Part shown: piece after piece, positions 43,165-54,357 of the stretch
Layout of the letters: the number at the start of each line of letters is the position of its first letter
How positions within the stretch are numbered: position 1 is the stretch's first letter
DNA from: Rhizobium leguminosarum bv. trifolii WSM1325
GTDB lineage: Bacteria > Pseudomonadota > Alphaproteobacteria > Rhizobiales > Rhizobiaceae
DNA length: 64,000 bases
Assembly: GCA_000023185.1 (NCBI GenBank)
Contig: CP001622.1
Span: 4,618,501 to 4,682,500 of the forward strand
Direction: 5' to 3'
Notes under the pieces: generated by a model
Told to the model about the DNA's origin: nothing
The model's input: the letters and a program-made list of their open reading frames with translations, nothing else
Databases searched by the model: none
Position numbers and translations under genes: made by a program

Positions 43165-43348
43165 CGCGCGTCCGAACTGACCGGCAGGGCATGCCGTGGC
43201 AGTTTCGAATGCTTGCGGAACGGTTCGTCGCCGATGCCGCAGATCAACAACAAACGCTCCCGCACCTTGTTGCGACGGCCGGAGAACCGGACTTCGCGGG
43301 AAGGGCTTTTTTGATGAAGCGCGCAGGGAGGACAGAAGGAGTAGCAAA
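43165..43348 (+). other. Long 5' leader of rpmI-rplT
   Basis: About 180 bases with no gene. Near its end there is a GC-rich segment with two small hairpins (CCGG-agaa-CCGG and CTTC-gcgg-GAAG) followed by T6 at 43307-43312, which may be an attenuator. In other bacteria L20 binds such leaders to control its own operon; here that is inferred from position. Confidence 0.45.
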
Positions 43349-43552
43349 ATGCCCAAGATGAAGACGAAGTCCTCTGCCAAGAAGCGGTTCAAGATCACCG
43401 CGTCAGGCAAGGTCAAGGCTGCCGCTGCTGGCAAGCGCCATGGCATGATCAAGCGTTCCAACAAGTTCATTCGCGATGCACGTGGCACCATGGTTCTCGC
43501 AGAACCGGATGGCCGCAAGGTTATCAAGAATTACCTGCCGAACGGTCTCTGA
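43349..43552 (+). CDS. rpmI: 50S ribosomal protein L35
   Basis: A 67-residue L35, [25 protein letters not shown] eight bases before ATG 43349. It is basic, with the family [20 protein letters not shown] stretch, and binds 23S rRNA. The longer open frame to 43196 lies in the leader and is not used. rplT follows by 38 bases. Confidence 0.97.
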   Translation: MPKMKTKSSAKKRFKITASGKVKAAAAGKRHGMIKRSNKFIRDARGTMVLAEPDGRKVIKNYLPNGL

Positions 43553-43590
43553 GACTCGTCCGCGAACGCTAGATTTAAGGAGATCATGAT

Positions 43591-43995
43591 ATGGCACGTG
43601 TAAAAAGAGGCGTCACCTCTCACGCCAAGCACAAGAAGGTTCTGAAGGCCGCAAAGGGCTTTTACGGCCGCCGCAAGAACACCATCCGTACCGCCAAGGC
43701 TGCAGTCGATCGTTCGAAGCAGTACGCCTACCGCGACCGCAAGGTCAACAAGCGCAACTTCCGTGCGCTTTGGATCCAGCGTATCAACGCCGCTGTGCGT
43801 GAATTCGGCCTGACCTACGGCCGCTTCATCGACGGCCTGAACAAGGCTGGCATCGAAGTCGACCGCAAGGTTCTCTCCGACATGGCGATCCACGAGCCGG
43901 AAGCATTCGGCGCGCTGGTCAGCGCTGCCAAGAAGGCTCTTGAATACCTCAAGGAAGCCGGCACGACGAACGAGTTTGAAGGCGCGGTCAAGTAA
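43591..43995 (+). CDS. rplT: 50S ribosomal protein L20
   Basis: A 134-residue L20. [20 protein letters not shown], the [20 protein letters not shown] block and YLKEAG near the C-terminus are standard. It is an early 23S rRNA assembly protein and the usual autoregulator of rpmI-rplT. AAGGAG precedes ATG 43591. The C-terminal tail ([11 protein letters not shown]) is a little long, as in other rhizobia. Confidence 0.97.
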   Translation: MARVKRGVTSHAKHKKVLKAAKGFYGRRKNTIRTAKAAVDRSKQYAYRDRKVNKRNFRALWIQRINAAVREFGLTYGRFIDGLNKAGIEVDRKVLSDMAIHEPEAFGALVSAAKKALEYLKEAGTTNEFEGAVK

Positions 43996-44032
43996 CCAGC
44001 GCTTCCCAAGCTTTTGAATTTATGATTTTGGG

Positions 44033-44066
44033 AAACCCGCGCTGGTTTGGGCTAGCGCGGGTTTTT
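44033..44066 (+). terminator. rplT terminator
   Basis: AACCCGCGCT and AGCGCGGGTT form ten perfect pairs around a 10-base loop and are followed by TTTC; the gene ends 38 bases before. pheS starts 80 bases further on and so needs its own promoter or readthrough. Confidence 0.92.
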
Positions 44067-44145
44067 CTTTCTTTATATTCCTGGCGCCGGCTGGCGCCGC
44101 CTGCCTCCCGATCGCCCGCCTGATACTGGACGGAAAGAAGTGACA

Positions 44146-45228
44146 ATGTCAGATATCGACCAGCTCAACACATCGCTGCTCGCCGAAATCGCTGCCGCCG
44201 ATGACGAGACGGCGCTCGAAGCCGTGCGCGTTTCCGCCCTCGGCAAGAAGGGCTCCGTCTCCGAATTGTTGAAGACGCTCGGCGCCATGACGCCGGAAGA
44301 GCGTCAAAGCAAGGGCGCGGCGATCAACGTTCTGAAGAACGCGGTGACCGAGGCGCTCACCACCCGCAAGACGACGCTGCGGCAAGCGGCGATTGATGCG
44401 CGGCTGAAGGCCGAGACGGTCGATGTCAGCCTGCCGGTGCGCTCTTCGCCGGCCGAGCGCGGCCGTATCCATCCGATCAGCCAAATCGTCGACGAAATCA
44501 CCGCGATCTTCGCCGACATGGGCTTCTCGATCGCCGAAGGTCCCGACATCGAGACTGATTATTACAATTTCACCGCGTTGAATTTCCCCGAAGGCCATCC
44601 GGCCCGCGAGATGCACGACACCTTCTTCTTCAACCCGGATGAGAATGGCGAGCGCAAGGTCCTGCGCACCCACACCTCGCCGGTGCAGGTGCGCACCATG
44701 GAGGCGCAGACACCGCCGATCCGCATCATCATTCCCGGCAAGACCTACCGCCAGGACTCGGACGCCACCCATTCGCCGATGTTCCATCAGGTCGAAGGCC
44801 TGGTCGTCGACAAGAAGGCCAATGTCGCCAACCTCCGCTGGGTGCTGGAAGAATTCTGCAAGACCTTCTTCGAGGTCGACAGCGTGACGATGCGTTTTCG
44901 CCCGTCCTTCTTCCCCTTCACCGAGCCCTCTTTCGAGGTCGATATCCAGTGCGACCGCTCTGGCCCGATCGTCAAGTTCGGCGAGGGGACCGACTGGATG
45001 GAAATCCTCGGTTGCGGCATGGTCCACCCGAACGTGCTGCGTCACGGCGGGCTCGATCCGGACGAATATCAGGGCTTTGCCTGGGGCATGGGCCTCGATC
45101 GCATTGCCATGCTGAAATACGGCATGCCCGACCTGCGCGACTTCTTCAACGCCGACGTCCGTTGGATGACGCATTACGGCTTCCGCCCGCTCGACATGCC
45201 GACGCTGTTCGGCGGCCTCAGCGCTTGA
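44146..45228 (+). CDS. pheS: Phenylalanyl-tRNA synthetase alpha subunit
   Basis: A 360-residue class-II synthetase alpha chain. The coiled-coil N-terminus (residues 1-90) is followed by motif 2 and 3 regions: [38 protein letters not shown] and [17 protein letters not shown]. With PheT it charges tRNA-Phe. ATG 44146 ([10 protein letters not shown]) gives the known rhizobial length; a GTG two codons earlier is in frame. pheT follows by 16 bases. Confidence 0.97.
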   Translation: MSDIDQLNTSLLAEIAAADDETALEAVRVSALGKKGSVSELLKTLGAMTPEERQSKGAAINVLKNAVTEALTTRKTTLRQAAIDARLKAETVDVSLPVRSSPAERGRIHPISQIVDEITAIFADMGFSIAEGPDIETDYYNFTALNFPEGHPAREMHDTFFFNPDENGERKVLRTHTSPVQVRTMEAQTPPIRIIIPGKTYRQDSDATHSPMFHQVEGLVVDKKANVANLRWVLEEFCKTFFEVDSVTMRFRPSFFPFTEPSFEVDIQCDRSGPIVKFGEGTDWMEILGCGMVHPNVLRHGGLDPDEYQGFAWGMGLDRIAMLKYGMPDLRDFFNADVRWMTHYGFRPLDMPTLFGGLSA

Positions 45229-45244
45229 ACGGAGAATTGGGACG

Positions 45245-47668
45245 ATGAAATTCACGCTCTCCTGGCTGAAAGAGCATCTGGAAACGGATGCCGGCCTCGA
45301 TGAAATCTGCACGCGCCTCACCGAGATCGGACTGGAGGTCGAGGATGTCGACGACAAGGCGGCCTTCAAGCCCTTCGTCATCGCCAGGGTCGTCTCGGCC
45401 GAAAAACATCCGCAGGCCGATCGCCTGAAGGTGCTGATGGTCGATACCGGTTCCGGCGCGCCGGTCCAGGTCGTCTGCGGCGCCCCGAATGCGCGCGCCG
45501 GCCTTATCGGCGCCTTCGCAGCGCCCGGAACCTATGTTCCCGGCATCGACGTGACGCTCGCCGTCGGCAATATCCGCGGCGTCGAAAGCCATGGCATGAT
45601 GTGCTCCGAAAAGGAGCTGCAGATCTCCGACAGTCACGACGGCATTATCGACCTGCCGGACGATGCGCCTGTCGGCCAGAGTTATGCCGCCTATGCTCAT
45701 CTCGACGATCCCCTCATCGAGATCAATCTGACGCCCAACCGGCCGGACTGCACCTCGATCCACGGCATCGCCCGCGATCTCGCCGCCTCCGGCCTCGGCA
45801 CGCTGAAGACGCGGCCTGCACCGTCCTTCGCCGTCGAAGGCGAGACGCCGGTGAAGCTGACGCTCGATCTCGACGATCCGAAGCTCTGCCCGGGCTTTGC
45901 GCTGCGCCTCGTGCGCGGCGTCAGGAACGGCCCGAGCCCCCGCTGGATGCAGCAGCGGCTGACCGCCATCGGCCTGCGCCCCATCAACGCGCTTGTCGAT
46001 GTCACCAACTACATGACCTTCGATCAGGGGCGGCCGATCCACGTCTTCGATGCCGCCAAGATCAACGGCAACCTGACCGTCCGCCGTGCCGCCGAAGGCG
46101 AGACGGTGCTGGCGCTCGACCAGCGCGAGTACAAGCTGTCGCCGAACAACGTCGTCATCTCCGATGAAAACGGTATCGAATCGATCGGCGGCATCATGGG
46201 CGGCGAACATTCCGGCTGCGACGAGAATACCGTCGACGTGCTGATCGAATCCGCCCTGTGGGACCCGATGAACATCGCCAAATCGGGCCGCAGCCTCGGC
46301 ATCATCACCGATGCACGCTACCGCTTCGAACGCGGCGTTGATCCGGACTATATGGCCCCCGGTCTCGAACGCACGACGGAACTGGTGCTGGAGCTTTGCG
46401 GTGGCAAGGCCGCCAGGGCCGAGATCGTCGGCTACCAGGGTTACGAACCGAAGATCGTCGATTTCCCCTATTCGGAGGTCAAGCGCCTGACAGGCCTCGA
46501 CGTCTCGAATGAGGAAAGCAACACGATTCTGACGCGCCTCGGCTTCACCGTCTCCGGTTCCGGCGAGCGCGTCTCCGTCGCTGTCCCCTCCTGGCGTCCC
46601 GATGTCGACGGCAAGGCCGATCTCGTCGAGGAGGTCATGCGCATTCACGGCGTCGACAATATCAAGCCGGCGCCGCTTGAAAGCCATGCGGCCGTCAACG
46701 GCAAGATCCTGACGACGCTGCAGATCCGCACCCGCCTCGCCAAGCGGGCGCTCGCCGCGCGCGGCATGCTCGAAGCCGTCACCTGGTCGTTCATTCCTGA
46801 AGACCAGGCAAAGCTCTTCGGCGGCGGTTCGCCGACCCTCAAGCTTGCCAATCCGATCGCCGCCGAAATGTCGGATATGCGCCCCTCACTGCTGCCGGGC
46901 CTGCTGTCAGCCGCCCAGCGCAATGCCGACAAGGGTTACGGCGACGTCGCCCTCTTCGAGGTCTCCGGCACTTATGAGAACGACAGGCCGGAGGGTCAGC
47001 GCCGCGTTGCCGGCGGCATCCGCCGCGGCACAGCCTCACTTGCCGGCGCTGGTCGCGCCTGGTCGAACACCGCCAAGGGCGGCGGCAAGCCGGTCGACGT
47101 CTTCGACGCCAAGGCCGACGCGCTCGCCGTCATCGAAGCCTGCGGCCTGCCGATGGGCAATATCCAGATCGAGCAGGGGGGGCCGGCATGGTATCATCCC
47201 GGCCGCTCCGGCACGATCAAGATGGGGCCGAAGGTCGTGCTCGGCTATTTCGGCGAATTCCATCCGCTGACACTGGAAGCGCTCGATGTCTCCGGCGCGC
47301 TCTGCGGTTTCGAGGTCTATGTCGACGCCATGCCGGAGGCCAAGCGCAAGGCGACGCGCACCAAGTCGGCACTCGAACTGTCGCCGTTCCAGGTGGTGCG
47401 GCGCGACTTCGCCTTCGTCGTCGATAAGACGGTCGAAGCCGGCGCCATCGTCAAGGCCGCCACGGGCGCGGACCGCAAGCTGGTGACCGGCGTCAATGTC
47501 TTCGACATTTTCGAGGGCGCATCGCTTGGCGACGGCAAAAAGTCGGTGGCGATCGAGGTTCAGATCCAGCCGGTCGAGCGCACGCTGACGGATGAGGATT
47601 TCGAAGCGCTGACGCAGAAGATCGTCGCCAGTGTTGCGAAATTCACCGGCGGTGTCCTCAGAAGCTGA
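45245..47668 (+). CDS. pheT: Phenylalanyl-tRNA synthetase beta subunit
   Basis: An 807-residue beta chain. The order is EMAP-like tRNA-binding domain (about 40-150, [17 protein letters not shown]), B3/4 editing domain (about 210-390), B5 (about 400-470), a catalytic-like core and C-terminal anticodon-binding FDX-ACB (about 710-807, [20 protein letters not shown]). It forms the alpha2-beta2 enzyme with PheS and hydrolyses mischarged Tyr-tRNA-Phe. GGAGAATTGGGACG precedes the ATG. Confidence 0.97.
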   Translation: MKFTLSWLKEHLETDAGLDEICTRLTEIGLEVEDVDDKAAFKPFVIARVVSAEKHPQADRLKVLMVDTGSGAPVQVVCGAPNARAGLIGAFAAPGTYVPGIDVTLAVGNIRGVESHGMMCSEKELQISDSHDGIIDLPDDAPVGQSYAAYAHLDDPLIEINLTPNRPDCTSIHGIARDLAASGLGTLKTRPAPSFAVEGETPVKLTLDLDDPKLCPGFALRLVRGVRNGPSPRWMQQRLTAIGLRPINALVDVTNYMTFDQGRPIHVFDAAKINGNLTVRRAAEGETVLALDQREYKLSPNNVVISDENGIESIGGIMGGEHSGCDENTVDVLIESALWDPMNIAKSGRSLGIITDARYRFERGVDPDYMAPGLERTTELVLELCGGKAARAEIVGYQGYEPKIVDFPYSEVKRLTGLDVSNEESNTILTRLGFTVSGSGERVSVAVPSWRPDVDGKADLVEEVMRIHGVDNIKPAPLESHAAVNGKILTTLQIRTRLAKRALAARGMLEAVTWSFIPEDQAKLFGGGSPTLKLANPIAAEMSDMRPSLLPGLLSAAQRNADKGYGDVALFEVSGTYENDRPEGQRRVAGGIRRGTASLAGAGRAWSNTAKGGGKPVDVFDAKADALAVIEACGLPMGNIQIEQGGPAWYHPGRSGTIKMGPKVVLGYFGEFHPLTLEALDVSGALCGFEVYVDAMPEAKRKATRTKSALELSPFQVVRRDFAFVVDKTVEAGAIVKAATGADRKLVTGVNVFDIFEGASLGDGKKSVAIEVQIQPVERTLTDEDFEALTQKIVASVAKFTGGVLRS

Positions 47669-47693
47669 GTTTACCCAACGTCGCCAGATAATG

Positions 47694-47722
47694 GACCGGT
47701 CGCGAATAGCGGCCGGTCTTTT
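47694..47722. terminator. Terminator after pheT, abutting the convergent gene stop
   Basis: GACCGGTCGC and GCGGCCGGTC pair (one T-G) around GAATA, then TTTT. The last T of the run is the first base of the stop codon complement of the convergent SnoaL-like gene at 47722, so it is shared at the very end of both genes. Confidence 0.85.
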
Positions 47723-48081
47723 CAGCGATGCAGATGGAAGAGTTTGCTGACGATCGTCCAGCGACCGTCGATCTTCAGCAGCGAGAGATAATCGGTAAAG
47801 CGCATGCCGGCAAAGTCGTCGGTGACCTTGACGCTCGCCGCATCGCCCTCGACGTCGACGCTCTGGATGTCCATGTAGGGCTGCGTACCGGGCGGCGCCG
47901 GCTCCTCTTGCAGGATCGCGGCAATGAATTCGTCCCGCGTCAGCCATTCGACGGCATTTTCGTAATGGCCGATGATCGAGCTTTTCGGATGAAAGGCCTT
48001 TTTCAAGGCTGCCTCATTGGCGAAGGCCATGCCTTCGACATAGAGATGAACCGTCTGTTCGACTGCCTGCCTGTCCGACAT
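47722..48081 (-). CDS. SnoaL/NTF2-like protein, lumazine-binding type
   Basis: A 119-residue NTF2-fold protein. EQTVHLYVEGMAFANEAALK and KKAFHPKSSIIGHYENAVEW form the helical layer, and the rest are strands ending DYLSLLKIDGRWTIVSKLFH. It belongs to a putative lumazine-binding-like group of small cone-shaped proteins with no fixed reaction. No signal peptide or cysteine. It stands alone, convergent with pheT. Confidence 0.8.
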   Translation of the reverse strand: MSDRQAVEQTVHLYVEGMAFANEAALKKAFHPKSSIIGHYENAVEWLTRDEFIAAILQEEPAPPGTQPYMDIQSVDVEGDAASVKVTDDFAGMRFTDYLSLLKIDGRWTIVSKLFHLHR

Positions 48082-48188
48082 TTTGTCATCCCGTTCTCAG
48101 AGATGGCGTTAGATAGTTTCGCCGGGCCCGAAGGCAAGCCCGGCCAGTTGTGGCCGACCGGGCTTTCGCTCTTTGTTTCGGTAGGGGT

Positions 48189-49184
<996 letters not shown>

Positions 49185-49248
49185 GATGTGCTCCTCTGAG
49201 CTGATTTTGAGCCGCCAGAGCATCATCATGCTCTAACTATTTAATTCA

Positions 49249-49295
49249 GAACAGGATTCAGATTTTAGGCCGCCCGGCCTGAAATCATCCTGTTC
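49249..49295. repeat. Long imperfect hairpin repeat
   Basis: GAACAGGAT (49249) and ATCCTGTTC (49295 end) pair, and the stem continues inward through TTTTAGGCCG and CCGGCCTGAAA with few mismatches. It resembles a frequent rhizobial intergenic palindrome. It lies between the divergent AKR and LysR genes and could affect either. Confidence 0.6.
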
Positions 49296-49386
49296 TGGAT
49301 GGTTGCGGTACCGGCAGACCATATCGCTGCGCTATCAATCAGAAAATACATGCAGTTTCTAACAGGTTGTTCTATTATTTCGATCA

Positions 49387-50295
49387 ATGAACAGAACCCA
49401 GCTTTCACAACTCGCCGTTCTCGCCGCCGTCTCGGAGCATCGCAGCTTCCGGGCGGCGGCGAAGGAACTCCTCGTCGCGCCTTCGGCCATCAGCCATGCG
49501 ATATCGAGCCTCGAGGAAAGTCTGGGGGTGCGGCTCCTGGCGCGGACCACCCGCAGCGTTGCGCCGACGGAAGAGGGCCGCCTGCTGCTTGAAAGACTTC
49601 GTCCAGCACTCGAGGAGATCGATATCGCCTTGGAGGCGGTCCGCGATACGCGCGCCAAGCCGGCCGGAAACCTGCGCATCACCGCGCCGCGCTTCGCCTC
49701 CGATCTGCTGCTCGCTCCGCGGCTCGGCGACTTTCTCAACCTCTACCCCGATATCACCCTGGAGATCGCCAATGAGGACGGCTTCACCGATATCGTCAAG
49801 GAGGGTTTCGATGCCGGTATTCGGCTGGAAGAGAGCCTGGAGGCCGATATGATCGCGGTCAGGATCTCGCCTAATCTGACGACGGTGATCGCCGCTTCGT
49901 CCGAATATTTCGAGCATCATCCAAAGCCCGAGCATCCGCGCGATCTCGTCCATCACCGCTGTATCAAGCGGCGGTTTACCAACGGCTCGATCTATCGCTG
50001 GGAATTCGAAAAGGACGGGCAGGAACTTGTCGTTTCAGTCGACGGGCCGCTTATCGTCAGCGAGGACCGACTCGCCCTGCTTGCGGCGCTGAACGGCGCC
50101 GGCCTTGCCTATCTCTTCGACATGCGGGTCTATGACGAACTGGCGAGCGGCAAACTTGTGCGGGTGCTGGAAGATTGGTGCGCGCCCTATGCCGGGCCAT
50201 TTCTCTATTACCCCACCCGGCGGCAGATGCGGCCGGCGCTGCGCGCCTTCATCGATTTCTTCAGATACAGTGAACAGGATACGGGCGGCCGGTAA
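49387..50295 (+). CDS. LysR-family transcriptional regulator
   Basis: A 302-residue LysR-type regulator. The HTH is at residues 1-60 (SFRAAAKELLVAPSAISHAI then SSLEESLGVRLLARTTRSVA), followed by a ligand domain of the CrgA/PecT-like subgroup (DAGIRLEESLEADMIAVRIS). It is divergent from an aldo/keto reductase, which it probably controls in response to a carbonyl or aromatic compound, as is typical of this subgroup. The ATG is at 49387. Confidence 0.92.
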   Translation: MNRTQLSQLAVLAAVSEHRSFRAAAKELLVAPSAISHAISSLEESLGVRLLARTTRSVAPTEEGRLLLERLRPALEEIDIALEAVRDTRAKPAGNLRITAPRFASDLLLAPRLGDFLNLYPDITLEIANEDGFTDIVKEGFDAGIRLEESLEADMIAVRISPNLTTVIAASSEYFEHHPKPEHPRDLVHHRCIKRRFTNGSIYRWEFEKDGQELVVSVDGPLIVSEDRLALLAALNGAGLAYLFDMRVYDELASGKLVRVLEDWCAPYAGPFLYYPTRRQMRPALRAFIDFFRYSEQDTGGR

Positions 50296-50331
50296 GGAAT
50301 GGGGACCGGACCGCCCGTTCTCGTCATTCCA

Positions 50332-50829
50332 TCAGGCAGCCTTTGCCTTCTGGTTTGCCGCCGTGGTGGCGAGCTGGGAGAGGGTCTTGTCGGTGGCCGT
50401 TTCCTGCTGCAGCGTCTGGTCGAGCAGGCCGACGACTTCCTTGAAGCCGAGCGTTGCGGCCCAGGTCTTCAGCGTGCCGTAACGGGCGATTTCATAATGC
50501 TCGACTGCCTGGGCAGCCGAAATCAAGCCGGCATCGAGAGCCGCCGTGCCCTTGAATTCCTCCATGATTTCCTCGCCCTCGGCGATAATGCCCTGGATCG
50601 CCTCGCAGGTCTTGCCCTGGGCGCGTTTGCCGATCAGCTCGAAAACCTGCTGCAGGCGCTCGACCTGGCCTTCGGTTTCCTCGCGGTGTTTTTCGAAGCC
50701 CTTCTTCAATTCGGGGGATTGGGCGGCGCGCGCCATCTTCGGCAGGGCGCGCAATATCTGCCGTTCGGCGAAGTAGATGTCCTTCAGCGTGTCGTAGAAG
50801 AGATCTTCCAACGTCTTTTCCTTGGCCAT
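50332..50829 (-). CDS. DUF892/YciE-family ferritin-like protein
   Basis: A 165-residue four-helix protein. EKTLEDLFYDTLKDIYFAER and EQILRALPKMARAAQSPELK begin the family; the di-metal helices include VEHYEIARYGTLKTWA. YciE-type proteins are stress-associated ferritin-like dimers with an unproven reaction. The C-terminal tail QKAKAA is basic. It is convergent with the LysR gene and stands alone. Confidence 0.88.
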   Translation of the reverse strand: MAKEKTLEDLFYDTLKDIYFAERQILRALPKMARAAQSPELKKGFEKHREETEGQVERLQQVFELIGKRAQGKTCEAIQGIIAEGEEIMEEFKGTAALDAGLISAAQAVEHYEIARYGTLKTWAATLGFKEVVGLLDQTLQQETATDKTLSQLATTAANQKAKAA

Positions 50830-50978
50830 TTTCTCGATCCTTGTTCTGGGGAAAACCGCGAATGCGGCGACACATTAAGAAGCGAAGATCGCGCTAATTG
50901 TTCCCGATCGATTTCGGGTGGACTGGAAATCGGCGCCGGGCGATGATTCCTGCCGTCGATGCGCAGGAGAATGACGTC

Positions 50979-51629
50979 ATGCGAAAGCCGAATTCGATGA
51001 AGGGTCTGGAGGATCTCGGCCGTGTGCGGCTGTCGCAAAACTTCTTTCTCCGCGATTTCCTGCATTCCGAAATCGCCGATTTCTACCGCATCCCCAATAT
51101 CCCCGAGGATCCCGATCTGGCGGTCGAGGCGGGCAGGAGGCTCTGCGAGGAATTGCTGGAGCCGCTAGAGGCAACGTTCGGGCGCCTGCATATCCGTTCC
51201 GGCTATCGTTCGCCTGCGGTCAACAGGTTCGGCAACGAGAACAATCTGAACTGTTCGACCAATGCGTCCACCGCGGCGCATCACATCTGGGATATGAGGG
51301 ATTTTGACGGCTGCATGGGCGCCGCCGTCTGCATTGCCGTGCCATGGATGATCGACCATTACCGCGACGAAAGCGACTGGCAGCGGCTCGCCTGGTGGAT
51401 TCACGACCACCTGCCTTATGCCTCGCTCTGCTTCTTCCCGAAGCTCGGGGCCTTCAATATCCAGTGGCACGAACGGCCGAAACGGGTGATCCAGAGTTAT
51501 ATCAGCCCGCGCGGCATCCTCACCAAACCGGGCATGGCCAATTGGGAAGGCGATCATTCCGAATGGTATGCGGGTTTTCCATCTCTTACAGCGCCGCGCG
51601 TCTTTTCAGACGAGCAAAGGACGCTGTAA
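50979..51629 (+). CDS. Peptidase M15-like protein
   Basis: A 216-residue protein similar to M15-type D-Ala-D-Ala carboxypeptidases. LHIRSGYRSPAVNRFG, then AAHHIWDMRDFDG and a late FNIQWHERPKRVI provide the His and Asp expected for zinc binding, although the spacing differs from the classic enzymes. It may act on peptidoglycan or be a catalytically changed relative. ATG 50979 has AGGAG nine bases upstream. The last 13 residues and the stop are encoded by an intergenic repeat (51588-51685), so the original C-terminus has probably been replaced. Confidence 0.7.
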   Translation: MRKPNSMKGLEDLGRVRLSQNFFLRDFLHSEIADFYRIPNIPEDPDLAVEAGRRLCEELLEPLEATFGRLHIRSGYRSPAVNRFGNENNLNCSTNASTAAHHIWDMRDFDGCMGAAVCIAVPWMIDHYRDESDWQRLAWWIHDHLPYASLCFFPKLGAFNIQWHERPKRVIQSYISPRGILTKPGMANWEGDHSEWYAGFPSLTAPRVFSDEQRTL

Positions 51630-51685
51630 CACTTTGAATTGCTGCATAATTCCTTAAATCGGTTCCGATTTGGGGAATTATGCAG
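51588..51685. repeat. Intergenic repeat, copy 2 of the CTGCATAATT family
   Basis: ACAGCGCCGCGCG, GCAAAGGACGCTGTAAC, ACTTTGAATTGCTGCATAAT and an AAATCGG/CCGATTT stem. It is nearly the inverse of 7427-7525. It contains the stop of the M15-like gene (51629) and the stop of the convergent GNAT gene (51678). Confidence 0.8.
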
Positions 51686-52127
51686 TGAAGCTGATGCGAT
51701 AGCGGATATGGCCATCGCTCTCGACATAGCTGTCATAGAGCGCTCGCGCGGTTCTGTTCTGCTCGCTCGTATGCCAGTAAAGCCGCGACCAGCCCTTGGC
51801 TCTGCAGATCGAAACGAGATCGTCCATCAGTGCCCGCCCGACGCCTTTGCCGCGCGCATCGGCATCGACGAACAGGTCTTCGAGATAGCAATCCCTGCCG
51901 CGGATCCACGTGCCCTCATGGGTGAGATAGAGCGCAAAGCCCATCACCCTGCCGTCGATTTCGGCGACACGTATCGCGATTGCCGACGCCGGATCGAAGA
52001 CCCGGCGCCATGTGGATTCGGTGATATCGGCATCGACCGTGACGTCGTAAAAGGCGAGATAGGCCGCCCAGAGCTCGCGCCAGCGGGCTTCGTCCTCGGG
52101 GCGGGCATCACGTATCGTAACGGTCAT
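51678..52127 (-). CDS. GNAT-family N-acetyltransferase
   Basis: A 149-residue GNAT. The acetyl-CoA loop is in EDLFVDADARGKGVGRALMD, followed by YWHTSEQNRTARALYDS. TIRDARPEDEARWRELWAAY is the first helix. It is similar to small rhizobial GNATs acting on amines or amino acids; substrate not assignable. Its stop is formed within the intergenic repeat. It is 14 bases downstream of the next reductase gene, so the two are probably co-transcribed. Confidence 0.9.
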   Translation of the reverse strand: MTVTIRDARPEDEARWRELWAAYLAFYDVTVDADITESTWRRVFDPASAIAIRVAEIDGRVMGFALYLTHEGTWIRGRDCYLEDLFVDADARGKGVGRALMDDLVSICRAKGWSRLYWHTSEQNRTARALYDSYVESDGHIRYRISFTA

Positions 52128-52141
52128 GGCGTCACTTTCTT

Positions 52142-53089
52142 TCAGGCACCGGCTTCGTCGAGCAGCGCCATCGCGTCATCGGAAAGCGCAAGTGTCGCCG
52201 ATTTCGCCAGGCTTTCAAGCTGCGAAAGGCTGGTCGCGCTGGCGATCGGCGCCGTCACGCCCTTCTTGCGCAGCAGCCAGGCGAGCGAAATTTCCGCCGG
52301 CTTGGCACCGGTCTCGGCAGAAACACTGTCGAGCGCGGCCAGGATGCGCAGGCCTTTGTCGTCGAGATATTTCGAAACCCGGCCCTCGCGTGCGCGGCCT
52401 TGCATATCGGATTTGCTGCGGTATTTGCCGGTGAGGAAGCCGGCGGCGAGACTGAAATAGGTGATGACGCCGATGTCCTCTTTGACGCAGAGATCGGCAA
52501 GCGGCCCCTCGAAGCTCGAACGCTCATAGAGATTATATTCCGGCTGCAACACATCGTACCGCGGCAATCCGGCCTTTTCAGCAGCGTCGAAGGAAGCCTG
52601 GAGGAGTTTCGCATCATAGTTCGAGCAGCCGATGGCGCGGATCTTGCCCTGCTGCTTCAGCTTGGCAAAGGCGCCGAGCGTTTCCTCGTGTGGCGTATCT
52701 TCATCCGGCCAGTGCGAGAGATAGACGTCGATATAGTCGGTCTGCAGCCGGCGCAGCGAATCCTCGACCGCCTTCAGGATATAGGTCTCCTTCAGCGTCT
52801 TTCCCTGTCCCATGTCGGAGCCGACCTTGGTGACGATGACGGCCTTGTCGCGAGAAACCTTGGCTTGGCTTAGCCAGCGCCCGATGATCTCCTCGGAATC
52901 GCCGCCCTTGTTGCCGGGAACCCATGAGGAATAGACATCGGCCGTATCGATCGTGTTCAGGCCCGCGTCGAAGAAGGCATCGAGAATGGCGAAGGATGTT
53001 TTTTCGTCGGCCGTCCAGCCGAAGACATTGCCGCCGATGACGATCGGCGCGACCGATAGACCTGTTTTTCCAAGCCGGCGCATTTCCAT
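52142..53089 (-). CDS. Aldo/keto reductase
   Basis: A 315-residue AKR of the YajO/Tas-like group. Tetrad: Asp and Tyr in [10 protein letters not shown], Lys in VIVTKVGSD, His in [14 protein letters not shown] loop [22 protein letters not shown] 53089 ([10 protein letters not shown]) has GGAG six bases upstream; the longer frame to 53380 runs into the divergent oxidoreductase region. It reduces an unknown carbonyl. It is divergent from the Gfo/Idh/MocA gene across 178 bases and may be co-expressed with the GNAT downstream. Confidence 0.93.
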   Translation of the reverse strand: MEMRRLGKTGLSVAPIVIGGNVFGWTADEKTSFAILDAFFDAGLNTIDTADVYSSWVPGNKGGDSEEIIGRWLSQAKVSRDKAVIVTKVGSDMGQGKTLKETYILKAVEDSLRRLQTDYIDVYLSHWPDEDTPHEETLGAFAKLKQQGKIRAIGCSNYDAKLLQASFDAAEKAGLPRYDVLQPEYNLYERSSFEGPLADLCVKEDIGVITYFSLAAGFLTGKYRSKSDMQGRAREGRVSKYLDDKGLRILAALDSVSAETGAKPAEISLAWLLRKKGVTAPIASATSLSQLESLAKSATLALSDDAMALLDEAGA

Positions 53090-53267
53090 GACGCTCTCCA
53101 GAAGTGTGAAGCAATTGAAATCGCGGATACGGCAGAACGCCGCCCTGACCAACTTAGTGCGATCCGCGCATCCGGGAAGGCAAACTTCCGTGATTTCAGA
53201 TTGCGCCATTGCGCCGCAGCTGGGGCCTGAATATGGTTCGCGGAAATCAGTTCGGGAGACTTGGATC

Positions 53268-54254
53268 ATGCTGCGTTTCGGTATCATTTCAACGGCGAAG
53301 ATCGGCCGCGACAATGTCGTTCCGGCGATCCAGGATGCGGAGAATTGTGTCGTCACGGCGATTGCCAGCCGTGATCTCAAGCGCGCAAGGGAGATGGCTG
53401 ACCGCTTCTCCGTGCCGCATGCCTTCGGCTCCTACGAGGAAATGCTGGCCTCCGACCTCATCGACGCCGTCTACATCCCGCTGCCGACCTCGCAGCATAT
53501 CGAATGGTCGATCAAGGCGGCGGATGCCGGCAAGCACGTGCTCTGCGAAAAGCCGTTGGCGCTGAAGGCAGACGATATCGACGACGTGATCGCCGCCCGC
53601 GACCGCAACCGGGTGGTGGTCAGCGAAGCCTATATGATCACCTATTCGCCGGTCTGGCAGAAGGTGCGCTCGTTGATCGACGAGGGCGCCATCGGTTCGC
53701 TCCGGCATGTGCAGGGCGCCTTCACCTATTTCAACCGCGACCCCGCCAACATGCGCAACGTTCCCGAGCTCGGCGGCGGCGGCCTTCCCGATATCGGCGT
53801 CTATCCCGTCATGGGCACGCGTTTTTCCACGGGCAAGGAGCCGCTCTGGATCCAGGCGATCACCGAGCGCGATGCGGATTTCGGCACGGATATCTATTCG
53901 AGCGTCAAGGCCGATTTCGGCGATTTCGAGTTGAGCTTCTATATCTCGACGCAGATGGCCAACCGCCAGGTCATGGTCTTCCACGGCACCGAAGGCTACA
54001 TCGAAGTCAAGTCGCCGTTCAACGCCAATCGCTGGGGGCCGGAAGAGATCGAGCTTGCCGACCGCAGCCACAGTGAATCGCGCATCTTCCGCTTTCAGGA
54101 CAGCCGCCAGTACAAGCGGCAGGTCGAGGCCTTCGCCCGGGCGGTGACGAACGGCAAGGAAGAGATCGTCACGCTCGAAAATTCGAAGCTGAACCAGAAG
54201 GTGATCGACGCGATCTACCGGGCCAGCGAGAAGGACGGCTGGGAGGCAGTCTAG
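53268..54254 (+). CDS. Gfo/Idh/MocA-family oxidoreductase
   Basis: A 328-residue NAD(P)-dependent sugar or polyol dehydrogenase. The Rossmann part has [20 protein letters not shown] and [15 protein letters not shown]; the catalytic EKPLAL carries the Lys; [15 protein letters not shown] [13 protein letters not shown] is in the second domain. No signal peptide. Substrates of the family range from myo-inositol to deoxy sugars; none can be chosen here. ATG 53268 gives the standard N-terminus. It is divergent from the AKR. Confidence 0.9.
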   Translation: MLRFGIISTAKIGRDNVVPAIQDAENCVVTAIASRDLKRAREMADRFSVPHAFGSYEEMLASDLIDAVYIPLPTSQHIEWSIKAADAGKHVLCEKPLALKADDIDDVIAARDRNRVVVSEAYMITYSPVWQKVRSLIDEGAIGSLRHVQGAFTYFNRDPANMRNVPELGGGGLPDIGVYPVMGTRFSTGKEPLWIQAITERDADFGTDIYSSVKADFGDFELSFYISTQMANRQVMVFHGTEGYIEVKSPFNANRWGPEEIELADRSHSESRIFRFQDSRQYKRQVEAFARAVTNGKEEIVTLENSKLNQKVIDAIYRASEKDGWEAV

Positions 54255-54260
54255 CGCACA

Positions 54261-54357
54261 GCCCCGAAAATCGGAATCGATTTTCGGAAAGGATTATGCG
54301 CCCCTTCAGAGGGTTAGAGCGTCCTTGGCGCGTCCTATTGGACGCGCGGCGCTCTAG
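54261..54357. repeat. Diverged copy of the CTGCATAATT repeat family
   Basis: GAAAATCGGAATCGATTTTC stem, AGGATTATGCG, and GGACGCGCGGCGCTCTAG. It matches the 7427-7525 copy in layout, but the middle (ACTTTGAATTGC) is replaced. It fills the gap between the oxidoreductase and the convergent GtrA-like gene. Confidence 0.65.

Noticed and set aside
45218..46687. A 489-codon minus-strand open frame inside pheT
   Set aside because: It lies antisense to a fully conserved pheT and has the composition typical of antisense reading in GC-rich genes.
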